A program made the translations under genes and the position numbers. Below are positions 36,667 to 47,239 of a stretch of DNA of 64,000 nt, piece after piece; position 1 is the first letter of the stretch, and each line of letters opens with the position of its first letter. The notes beneath the pieces were generated by a model, which saw only the letters and a program-made list of their open reading frames with translations, ran no database searches and was not told the origin of the DNA. The stretch is from Bryum argenteum (taxonomy: Eukaryota > Streptophyta > Bryopsida > Bryales > Bryaceae), in assembly GCA_037043015.1 (NCBI GenBank), contig CM073323.1, positions 6,820,001 through 6,884,000 on the forward strand, read 5' to 3'.

Positions 36667-39265
36667 TCAATCTTTGTTGACGGTATTACAATCCCACTGA
36701 GCGAATCCTATCTCATTGTTACTATTATCATAAACAACAAATTGATTCCCCATAAAGACACTACCAACAACACTCACACTCCCAGCTTGCGCAACACCAA
36801 GTGCCAAGCAAAGAGTATTCCCATTATCAGAGCTCACGAAGGCATCCTCCTGATCATATCAGCTCCGGAGAATCCCAACACTAGATCAGGAAGCTTCGGA
36901 TTCTTATTCCAGGAAACGTCGAAGCAGAGCGGGAAGTGGAGAGAACCGTAATTCCGTTTCGCCGGAAGCCTCACCTGAGTTGTCAGAGACTTGACGATAG
37001 CATCAACGGCCGCTTGCGGCAGGTAAGTAGAACAGAACTGCTGTTAATGATGGTACCACCGTGTCCATCTGGATCCGTCTGAAACTGGCTTGGATCGAGA
37101 TTTAGCTTCTGGGTACCGACTGTTATAGAGTCCAGGTTGACGTAGTAGTAGCAGGTGTTGTATCCGCCGTTCACCATTGGAGTGTAGCGGACTCCGAAAG
37201 TGCGTTCACCGATTGTGAAAGTCGAGGAGGAGCCGGAGTTGTAACGGACTAAGCAGTGGGCGAAGACGTTGATGCTGAAGTGGGGTGAGACTTGAGATGC
37301 GAGACTGACTTTGGATCGGCACATTCCGGCCACTCCGTCGCTGCCGGAGATTGAAGACATGTCGTGTTGGGAGAATCCGCATCCGAAACTGATGGGTATG
37401 GTGGTGTCGGTACCGTCGTCGGAGAAATGGAGGAGGTCGCTCTTTAACTCGCCGTTTGAGACTGAGCCGTCGTTGTGTGCTTGACTGTAGGTGCATTTGG
37501 GCTCGCCTGGATAGCATGTGTGGCTGTCTATGTCCTGTCAATATCCATAGAATGTACTGTCAGTACATGAGCAAGAAGTATGGAGAATGTGAATGAAAGG
37601 AGATAGATTGTAGAGTAGAAAGTGAAAAGGACAACATTCTAGATTTGTTGTTTATTGAACAGTAGGGTAGTTAAATGGCATAGCAAAAACACTCTATGTA
37701 GTATTTAAATTATTGTCAATCTAATGGACTTTCAAGAAAGTTGACGTTGAGAGTTCTTTTTACATGAGTTTCATGTTATCTCACTTAATGTGTATAGGTT
37801 TGTTTTACATACGCAGTAGGGGAGTGGAGATAAATTTCCCAACACGGAGGTGCCTTTTCTCTATGGGAGTCCAAAAAGGAGGGGATTGCCCAACTTTCAC
37901 TAGTGACACGCATCAATAAACATCAAGATTGCTTACGGTTACGTCGAGAAACAATCGATCCTCCGAATGAAAGAGAGTTTCATTGGCAAATTATTGTGCA
38001 AAGATGGACTCAATCATGTAGTAGTGATGAACTTAGGGCAACTGACCTGGCACAGAACGTTGGAGCAACCAACATCACGAGAGTTAGATTTGAAAGGGTC
38101 GAAAATAGGGTTCCGAGTCTCCATGCACGGATCGCACGGTTGGCACTGAATCCACGAGAAGTCGCTTCCGGTGTCGAGATCAAGAGCGAAGCTTTGCGAC
38201 GGGGATCCCAGCTGAACCTCGAAATAATACGATGTGCCTCCTACAGGGGTGAGATCGGGCTTCCATGCCAGAGTGCCGGCCGTTTCCTTTGCCTTGGCAT
38301 TTCGTTTCTGCACTTCAGGCCAACTTCGAAGCACCATCTGCTCCAAGCTGCGCTCTTCTGCAGATTTGTTGTAGCTTGCAAAATGCATCGATCTCTTCTG
38401 GTCCCTCCTCCACAACGGCGTCCTCCATATCTGCATACACATCACCCACATAGTATTTTTTCTCTTTACTAATCACAACTCTTTGTCTTACAACCCTTTA
38501 CCGTCGGAAAGACCATAATACAATCGAGAAATGTACATGGTCTGAACATTTGTACGGATGCATGCCTTGTTGGCGGAAAAGGGTTAAAGTGCTTCGATCA
38601 TGTTTCCAAATACAATTTGGTCTATGAAGCAAAGATAGAGAATTTCAACTTGAACAGACACGGTGTATTGTTTATGTGTCATTGAATCTAGGTGATGAGT
38701 TTTGTTTTGTTCTATTTCTTTCGAACGTCTAAGAGAAGGTTTTCATTAATAACAAATAGCGCGTTGAATCTCAGTTTATGAAAGTACCTTAAGTGAATTC
38801 ACATCTTAAAAAATTCACAGAAGACTTAGAAACAAGATGATCACACTACCTACGATGTTGTAAAGCTTATCTTGTTAAAGATTTACCTCGCCGTGTTCTT
38901 TTTGAAATTGAGACAAAAAGATCATTCAATACCAAAGCACAATGATCATATTGATGGAGCTTGTTCTATGAAACTAAGTCAGTAGCATTGATTCAACATC
39001 CTTTCGATATCTAAAAGGTCACACAACAAATTCATGCAAAAGCATCAACCGCAATAGTAGAGCATGTCCTAGACTCCTAGTAAGTAATGAATCGTACCCG
39101 TGTGCCCTTAGCTTTTACTCTATGTTTTGTTGCTCCTCCATGACTTGAGTGTTTTGCACCTCCACTACTCGTATGATTTGTAGGTGATCTCACACGAGAT
39201 GATTCAACCGAGTGTACAAACAAGATCAACAATACTACGACCCCCGTCGCCAACTGTAGCGCCAT
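36667..39265 (-). pseudogene. Nepenthesin-like aspartic protease (family A1), inactivated; exons about 39098-39265, 38047-38430, 36667-37534
   Basis: Exon 1 encodes a signal peptide (MALQLATGVVVLLILFVHSV). Exon 2 carries the first active site (FALDLDTGSDFSWIQCQPC) with the Cys pattern of plant nepenthesin-like enzymes. Exon 3 continues with ISFGCGFSQHD and YYYVNLDSITVG. The second active site, normally a D-S/T-G triplet, reads TIINSSSV here: the aspartate is replaced by Asn and the glycine is gone. A frameshift directly after it (near 37035) displaces the conserved TYLPQAAVDAIVKSL. A second shift near 36855 displaces the terminal VSSDNGNTLCLALG and EIGFAQWDCN. The last exon thus has two frameshifts and a lost catalytic residue. 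An intact relative would be a secreted or vacuolar endopeptidase. Confidence 0.8.
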
Positions 39266-40479
39266 GGTTGACCTTCTTCACTAAAAACCCTTCAGACAAT
39301 CAAGAGTCTTGGAAGCAAGAAGAATTGTAAAGTTAGAGGACAGTTATCATCTTGAAACCTACAAGTTGTATGATAATGAGCGCACATTTACCCATACATG
39401 TGCTCTAAAAGGATAATAGAGGATAGAATGAAGAAGCTTCTATAAGTGAGTGGGCCCAAGGATAGTTGCAAGATTTGCCTTTCCACAAACAAGTACACTT
39501 ATCTTTTTAAAATTGTCAAAAGGTGACTTGAAACTACACTTCAAATCGGATTGAACATTGGGCAACCAAAAACAAAACTTTGGAGTTAGACTTGCACCAA
39601 AATGTAATAGAAGCGTTATTTAATTCAAGCCACGTCAATGTTTGAGGACGTTTGACATTTGAGAATATGCTCAAGAGTTTCGACTCTCTAAAACCATACA
39701 TTTTTTTTATGTCTCCTATCATATTGTTGTGAAGTAATCAAATGCAAGGAATTAAGCTATACATACGAATTCGTCCCATGGCCTAGGCCCTTCACGGGTT
39801 AAAGACCTGACTCATGAATGGTGTAACTACAAGAGATTTCATTCCAAGTGTTGTTGTCTTAAATGCGTGATTTTACAAGACATAGGTAAAAACTTGTAAG
39901 TCATAACTTGCACTTTATAAGAAGGTGGCATTTCCACCATGATGATTAGGAAGAACACAAGAATTTCAATTTTATACCATCGGACTTCAGTGAAGGGAAG
40001 CAAGATCTCTTATTTACTCCAAATAAGCATTCATTTTTGATTAGGAAGAAAATCAGAACTTTGCTTGTAAAGCATTGGACATTGGTATAGCAAGGATCTT
40101 TTGTCTACTCAAAATAAGTTGGAAAGCCTAATCTACTTTTTACACATCCACCACTAAAAAGAAAAGCAAACCACCACATTGCCAACTTGAGACTTCTTAT
40201 AGTCTAAGCTTAATTAGTAGACACATTGAGCATAAGAGGAAGCACTATTTTTTTACTTCCAAGCACTCCATGACTTTGAGTAAATGCGCATAAGTTTGAT
40301 TACAAAACATACAACATCACTTTGCAATCATCAAAACATGTGCTTTATAAAAAAAATACGACCATCAATGACTTTACAATCTTGAAGATCATTATTTCAA
40401 CACTCATACTAACAACTACCATCAACGCCTATAGGCTAGAGCAGGTTCAACCTAACCTTCAAGCTCTAACACTACTTTC
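39266..40479. other. AT-rich spacer
   Basis: Upstream region of the protease pseudogene and 3' side of the repeat-protein gene. No further gene is seen. Confidence 0.55.
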
Positions 40480-41295
40480 TTAACCCCTAAGTGGTGCGGG
40501 CTCATCAAAGATTAACTTGGGCTTCTTCGCCGGCGGGGCATCACTCAGCGGCGTTGCAGTCTCATCAAGAATCAACTTAGGCTTCTTCGCCGGCGGGGCA
40601 TCACTCAGCGGCGTTGCGGTCTCATCAAGAATCAACTTAGGCTTCTTCGCCGGCGGGGCATCGCTCAACGGCGTTGCGGTCTCATCAAGAATCAACTTAG
40701 GCTTCTTCGCCGGCGGGGCATCACTCAGCGGCGTTGCGGTCTCATCAAGAATCAACTTAGGCTTCTTCGCCGGCGGGGCATCGCTCAGCGGCGTTGCGGT
40801 CTCATCAAGAATCAACTTAGGCTTCTTCGCCGGCGGGGCATCACTCAGCGGCCTTGCGGTCTCATCAAGAATCAACTTAGGCTTCTTCGTTGGCGGGGCA
40901 TCACTCAGCGGCGTTGCGGTCTCATCAAGAATCAACTTAGGCTTCTTCGCCGGCGGGGCATCGCTCAGCGGCCTTGCGGTTTCATCAAGAATCAACTTAG
41001 GCTTCTTCGCCGGCGGGGCATCACTCAGCGGCCTTGCGGTCTCATCAAGAATCAACTTAGGCTTCTTCGGCGGACGTTCATCGTTCAACGGTGCTGCACG
41101 CTCCTCTTTCTTGAGCCAAGGTGGTGCGGGCCCATCAAATATCAACTTGGGCTTCTTCGGCGGCCGGTCGTCGTTCAACGGTCGTGACGTAACCTTTTGT
41201 TGAACTGCATTATCGGCTAAGTTACGAGCAAGTGTTCCAACTACAAAAAGTAAGAGCCACAAGCTGCACACAACCGACACAATTCTCATCGCCAT
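40480..41295 (-). CDS. Secreted protein of tandem 20-residue KKPKL repeats
   Basis: A single-exon ORF of 271 residues. A clear signal peptide (MAMRIVSVVCSLWLLLFVVG) is followed by a linker. Then come eleven KKPKL motifs: two divergent N-terminal units (RPPKKPKLIFD, RPPKKPKLILD) and nine near-identical 20-residue units of the form PLSDAPPAKKPKLILDETAT or RPLSDA variants. The DNA repeats every 60 bp with almost no silent change, which implies recent expansion. Each unit offers a basic cluster between acidic/hydrophobic segments, as in multi-copy peptide precursors, but this could also be a structural wall protein. The basic core also resembles a nuclear localisation signal, which conflicts with secretion. 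No family is recognised. MLECRIKGTG upstream is open, but the start at MAM gives a normal signal peptide. Confidence 0.72.
   Translation of the reverse strand: MAMRIVSVVCSLWLLLFVVGTLARNLADNAVQQKVTSRPLNDDRPPKKPKLIFDGPAPPWLKKEERAAPLNDERPPKKPKLILDETARPLSDAPPAKKPKLILDETARPLSDAPPAKKPKLILDETATPLSDAPPTKKPKLILDETARPLSDAPPAKKPKLILDETATPLSDAPPAKKPKLILDETATPLSDAPPAKKPKLILDETATPLSDAPPAKKPKLILDETATPLSDAPPAKKPKLILDETATPLSDAPPAKKPKLIFDEPAPLRG
40505..41090 (-). repeat. Minisatellite inside the coding region, 60-bp unit, about 10 copies
   Basis: Units in phase with the codons differ mainly at a few positions (GCCGGCGGGG or GTTGGCGGGG; GCGTTGCGGT or GCCTTGCGGT). The antisense strand is also open across the array, a by-product of the repeat. 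Confidence 0.95.
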
Positions 41296-43211
41296 GCCTG
41301 TGCCTTTTATCCTACACTCAAGCACACATGGCGATGTTAATCTTCCAAGCTATGGTAGCATTGCCATCATAAAAATGTAACTTATCTATCTCATAGATAC
41401 TTTCAAGGTGCTTTTAGAGAATTTTGCACCGGTTCACTAATTGCGAGTATTGAACAAACCTAAAGCAAATGTCTAAGAGTATCTTATCGAAAGCTTGTGT
41501 GTGAGTAAGGGTTCGATAGCTCATGAACTATAAGGATCTAAATGAAGCCTACTACTACTTCACAAGATTGTAGAAACAAAACAATATAATAATGGAAAAG
41601 CTTCGAATGAATCTGCACACAAGTATTGTTGAGACTTGCACACTCCAGGTAATAAGACTCAATAAACTCAAGGCTTAAAAGACAAGAAGAACTCACAGTC
41701 ATAAGAAGGAAGCTCGAACAAGAATCAACGTAGGTACCAAGAGAAGGAGAAGTTGTGTTTGTAAAATGAGGCTCAGCATTGGGTTTATATAGCTAGTTGG
41801 AGAAGGAAACGTGGGGTGGAAGGTGAAGCAATTCGTGAGAGGACCAAAGGAGGCCAAGTGTCCTCTCGTGTAATTGGTCCTTTCAAGATTTTTTAAGGAG
41901 AGAACCAATCACATGAGAGGTCATATTTACAATATTATTGGCCATGTGAAGCGTCCATATTACCCTTGGGACAATGTGATCACCCCCTAAAAACGTCCCT
42001 TTGATCTTCCAATGTATCTCTATTGCATTTTATTTTTTTATTTTTTTCATTTATTGATTCATTTTATTTTGTTTCATAGTTTTGTTTAGTTTGACTTGTC
42101 GTGAACAATATGCTACATAGTGACTTTTTACATTTGGATCATCTTCAACAAAACAAGTTAAATTTGAGGAACTAACTATATGTAGAGAAGCTTTACATGT
42201 AAATGGAGTGAATTGGTACTTTTTGCCACACAAATAATTAGACTCCATATGAAAAAATTAGACTCCATATAAAAATGATTCCCTTGGGAAGGAAGGGTTG
42301 GTTTTATTTTCCACCGTACTAGCTAATTAGCTATTGATCGCCAAAAGAGAGTCTTTACATGCAAAAAACACCTAATAAAGAAACTAACAAACACCTAAGC
42401 GTCGTTTCTGCAACACCCTGGTGTTGCAACCATGTTCAGCGAACGTTACCAGCCAAATTCGGGACGTCGACAACCAACACAATCATCTGCAAGGACTGTG
42501 ACTTTAACCAGAGAGTAGTAGTTGCGATGCCACATTAAGTTGAAAAGTAATGCACACATGTAGAATTTTGTCTCTACCAAACATCAACATGAAGGTTGAA
42601 TGCGGAAATCCAGAAATTGACTGCGTGAAAGCAGAAGCACGTTCGCAGAGCTACAATCTGTTAGATCTAGAACGATAGAACCTGCTTAGAGCTAACAAGT
42701 CACATTTCTTATTCTCCAAATTGCTATGAACACACTAAACTAGGGAACGCTAAACTCGGTTGCTAATTACCGTCACCAGTGTCAGAATAGCTAACTCTCA
42801 AAAGTGCAATTCCTCTAAAAAATATATTACGGCAAATAACACAAGCGGCAGCTCAGAGGCCAAGTTAACTTACTACACAGCGTGGGCTAGGAACAAAAGG
42901 TTAAGCTGATGACCAGCACAGCGCAGCACAGCCCAAGTGGGACAGGCCATGCTCTTATTTCAGGTCATAGCTAGTCCTGAGCACCACAGAGCCCGAAAGC
43001 TCAAGCTGCAATTCAAGGGGCAACAAATCTTCAAGATGGAAAATCCAGATTTTCAGGGCCATGCAAACCTTGAAAGTGTAAATACGCTACATGATTCTGG
43101 CGAGAAAACACAGTGGTTCTCACAGCCAGGCCATTGAAGAGATGGCCGTCTCTGTGATCCACGTTCATGCAGAGCACTTAAGCCAGAGAGATTGATTGAC
43201 TTGTACGCAAC
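41296..43211. other. Spacer and likely 3'UTR of the ArfGAP gene
   Basis: AT-rich to 42900. 42900-43211 has transcript-like composition and abuts the ArfGAP stop codon. No other gene is seen. Confidence 0.5.
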
Positions 43212-46200
43212 TCAACCAAATGGGTTGCTCCCAGCGGTTTGTGAGTAGAAAGGAGAACCTCCATACATTGCACCTTGGTTGAATGCCTGGTTCTGAGAAA
43301 ATGCACCGGCTTGTCCATTTTGCCTGCAAATTCGAGATTCCAAAACAAGTAAGCTCCAGAAAACGGATGAGGCTGTCGAACGATGAACCAAATCAAGACA
43401 GCAGTGAGTAAAAGTAAGTAGAGATTTGGCGCTTACTGGTGCAAGTTAGCGGATTGCATCCCGTATCCATATGCACCGCCTGCATCCATACCAAGTCAAA
43501 TGGAGTTCAAGTAACAAGAAAGTAAGTGACACCGACATCTACAACAGCTAGTAGAACATTCGAGGAGACGTTACCAGGAGCTGCAGTCGGTTGAAACGAC
43601 GGCCCCCATTGAGAAGTTAAACCGGAGAGAGGGTCGCCAACTTGAGGCAATGCTGCTTGCATGGAGCCCATATTAAACTGCACATGACAAAGTCACTGTA
43701 AGTCGCTTCACTCATGCAGAAATAGTAATTTGTTCATGAACATCGACACATACTTCAGACTGTGAACGAAGAACGTACAGGAGCAGGTGGAGGATCATCG
43801 TCGTCAAAAGGATTCCGAGTTCTAGATGGCTGAGTAGCAACCTGTGGACCTCTCTGCACACGTACAACACCAAATATGAGCACACATTTGATGTCATAGA
43901 CACCGAACGTACTAAGAAGACCGAACATAAAACCCTGGAGAACTCACTTGTTGAAATTGAGTAGCCCCCATATGTCCAGCTCCCATTGAAAAGGCAAGAT
44001 CTTGTCGAGCATCCATGCCAAATGCACCAGGCTGAGCGAAAAAATCCTGCAATTGCATGCGAACAAAATGTGAAGTTTAATCATGTAGAGTTCAGATATG
44101 GGAAGGAAGGTGCTCGGTCGATATGACTGGAAAACATTCATAAAGTTGAAACTCATTCTACCTGTGGCAATTCACGGCGTACCCTTCCCGAAGCTGAAGT
44201 AGGAGCATGCAACTGCTCAGCAGGATTCTGATGAGCAGGATGCTGGTGAGCAGGATCCTGTTGAGGGACAAACCCCATCTGCATTTGCATCGATGACTGT
44301 GGAACATTGGATTGGCCATCGAGTGACGCAAACATGTTGACCTGCTGATTGTCAACCACGAAAGAAGTTGTTCGTAATGTGATATAAAAGAGTCATAAAT
44401 ACATTGGAGAATCCGTGTAGCCATAACAGAGAATTTAAGACTAGGAGCTAGGAAATTTTCAGCACATCACATTCACTCCGCAAGTGGAAACCTGCTTAAG
44501 ATCTTGCGCTGGAGAATGAGAAGAAACTAAAAGTAGAACAGATCAAACCTGGCTAGTAGATGGTGCGACTGGAGCGGGAACTGCGGATGCAGCATAAGCA
44601 GGGGGAGCTGCGTTTTGGATACCGAAGGCTGACCATCCACCACCGCCTGCGCTCGAACTTGTGTCCCAAGCAGATCCTCCAGAAAATGGTGTTGGAGCCA
44701 TTGGTTTCGTTGCTATGGCCGCTGCTGGAGCACCAGGATAACCCTCCGGAGGACCCGGAATACCTGAAAAATCGAATGTGGCCCAGCTGGGAGCCCCAGA
44801 TGCAGCACTACTGGCTTGGGCACCAAAACCGAAGGGATCAGAAGCCGCCGGCTTCGCTGCAAAGGGATCAGAAGCCGCCTTTGCTGCGAATGGATCAGCT
44901 GCAGGCTTTGAAACTGGGGCGACTGCAAAGGGGTCTGAACCAAACAGGTCTAGAACAGAAGCATTTGCAGGAGCAGGAACAGGAGCAGGAGTGGCCGCAG
45001 CACCAGGAGCAAATGGATCTTTAGCAGCAAACGGATCTGACGCTGGAGCAGATGCCACAACAGGCTCAGGATCGGCACCAAAATCTATCAAACTAATCAT
45101 ACTCTCTGAACTTGCACGTTTCACAGTAGGAGCTGCAGCGGCTGGTGCTTCCCCATTGACCACATGATCAAGGCTCTGTGATCGTAGTCCATCTTTCTGC
45201 TGTGCAGTCTGGAAAAAAGAAAACGATGATGATCAGACACTCTGAAGGAGCCAGACTCGAGAACGATGAGGGGAGAACGAGACTCACCGGAGCAGGTATT
45301 CTTCCCGGAAGTGAACGAGTATTGAGATCGACACGTAAGGAGGGGACATCATCCCCAAGAATCTCCTTCACAGATCGAACGGGTGGACCATCATCATCAG
45401 AGTTTCGAAAACTGAAAGGTCGTACAGGTGGTTTCGCTCGCTCGCGGGTCGTTTCAGGAACCACCTTCTCATCACGTCGGCCTTCACGATCATCATAACT
45501 CTTCCGAGGAGGCCTATCTGGCTCAAACCTATTGGGGCTGCGCTTCTCGTTCTGGTAACCACCAACGTCAGACTTGCGAGCTCGGTCATTAAAACGATCA
45601 TTCGGACGTCTATCGCTCATCTGATCATCGCTTGATGGACTCTGAAAGCCGGGTTTCCGCAACTCAGGACGCCGGTAATCACCGTCATCTCGACCCCCCT
45701 GAATTGCAGCGAACGCAGACGGCAGTATCAGATATTAGAGATTGTATCAGGCTTAGGGAAATCCCAGTAGCGGCACCAACAATACACTCACATCTTGACT
45801 TCTTGGTGCTGGCCGCTCCCCAGTGTACCGTCGCTCAACGTAGACATGATTGATGAAGTTTCGTAATTTAATAGAGTCACTGCATTCCAAATGACAAGAT
45901 CTTCCAGTAAGTACATGGCAAGTCAGGGCAATATCGTGCTCTGTAGGGCTGAGAACATACCTACTATCAGGAAGCGGATTACGGGAAAGGTCCAACTCCT
46001 TGAAATAAATCTCTCGAGCTTTCTGCACGAACAAGTATCACATGAGTTAACATCTGTGAAGCCTACTCTATCTGATTCTCTATTACGTCTTGCTGGTCTC
46101 CGTCACGTCGAATGAGAAGTTCAGCACCGGAACTGCAAACCTTGCAAATGAAATAACAGACACCAAAATGCTCAAATAAGTATGATGTATGTACCCCGTT

Positions 46201-46828
46201 TCCTCCGGATTGCAGGTTTGCAACTTCACCGGGAGTAAATTTAGCCATCGAAATTGACTTGATTCGGTGAGAAAACTCCCGACTGCAAATGGTACAGTTG
46301 GTCAATTTCAGGAATAGATTTTGACAGAAAGAGGGAACCAAGCAATTATCTTCAATCCACCGTAAGAGTGGAAGCTTCGAAACACTACAATATAAAACAA
46401 CAGGGACTGTATAGCATAGAACTAGACCTCACATATTACAAGTACACAGAGACAGAACAGCATCACAAGGAAAGACTGCTGATTGTAGAAAGCAAGGAGC
46501 ACTCACTGCGCTCCGCTGCAATATGTGCACACAAATATCGAAAAATTTGTACAGACATATTGTGGACCCTGCGAAACAACAGAATTAATATTAATTAACA
46601 ATTGAACCTGAAGCCATAAAATCTGACACGTAATTTACGAATAAGAATATCAGAGAAAGACCTTAATGATAGGAAAATCAAGAAACACAATTTCTCGTCC
46701 AAATGTTAGGTCGAGGTGACAGGACTGACCAGGCTGCCGCAGTTGATGCATCGCTTGTTATCAGTGTTCTTCAGCAACTTCCTAATAATCATCTCATGTT
46801 TCTCATCTTCTCTCACCCGGCTATTCAT
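43212..46828 (-). CDS. ADP-ribosylation factor GTPase-activating protein, AGD14 type; 13 coding exons
   Basis: Exons on the complement are 43212-43323, 43438-43480, 43575-43677, 43779-43853, 43948-44046, 44162-44341, 44549-45208, 45288-45698, 45792-45879, 45961-46022, 46195-46282, 46507-46568 and 46730-46828. They give 693 residues with all phases consistent. The N-terminal ArfGAP zinc finger is C-x2-C-x16-C-x2-C (RCINCG, CTYCSG), followed by HREFSHRIKSISMAKFT, KAREIYFKELD and FINHVYVERRYTGERP. These match plant AGD14/ZIGA4-like proteins. Next come an Arg/Asp-rich region, then a long Ala/Pro region with repeated DPFAAK and DPFG motifs (adaptor-binding DPF type) and NPF motifs (RNPFDDD, terminal NPFG). 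It should stimulate GTP hydrolysis on Arf at Golgi or endosomal membranes and recruit clathrin adaptors. The length is close to that of Arabidopsis AGD14. Confidence 0.93.
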
Positions 46829-47155
46829 TTTGTCAAGGTGCTGCAAAAACAACTGTAAAATGTTGTCACAAGATGGAAACCAACCATACTGATACTGCCC
46901 AGCAGCACTAGAACATCAATCGAATGTAGATCACTTTGCGTTAAAATCCGTAATTCACTAATAGAGCTTCAACAGAAATGCATTCGACGTATTCACAGCT
47001 CCTGAATAATTGCAGCGGCATTCACCTACTCTACATATAATACCGCGAAGCTCCTACTCGGTTGACAGCCGAGTGCACGAATTAACACATGAGGGCTAAA
47101 AGACACCAGTCTCCAACTGCAAATCGCAAATCGCAAAAAAAAAATGGAACCTCAC

Positions 47156-47239
47156 CATAAATCTTCTTCAAAACGAAGAAACTTGTTGGCCACACCACAG
47201 TCCGTCTGAAGACATCCAGCGTCTCAAAATCGAATCCTG
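47156..47239 (-). other. Probable 5'UTR exon of the ArfGAP gene
   Basis: Bounded by an acceptor (TTTGCTGCAG) and a donor (TATG|GTGAGG). The next acceptor (GTTTTTGCAG) lies 12 bases before the ATG at 46828. It carries no in-frame coding extension and is inferred from splice motifs only. Confidence 0.45.

Noticed and set aside
40505-41090. Regular 60-bp array as a possible CRISPR
   Set aside because: Units are head to tail with no unique spacers and are coding; the genome is eukaryotic.
40517-41203. 228-codon ORF on the plus strand with GFFAGGASLSG repeats
   Set aside because: It is the antisense of the KKPKL repeat gene; the 60-bp period keeps both strands open. The minus strand has the signal peptide and proper start.
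43779-46600. Numerous plus-strand ORFs across the ArfGAP gene
   Set aside because: All are antisense to well-supported ArfGAP exons with conserved motifs and correct splice phases.
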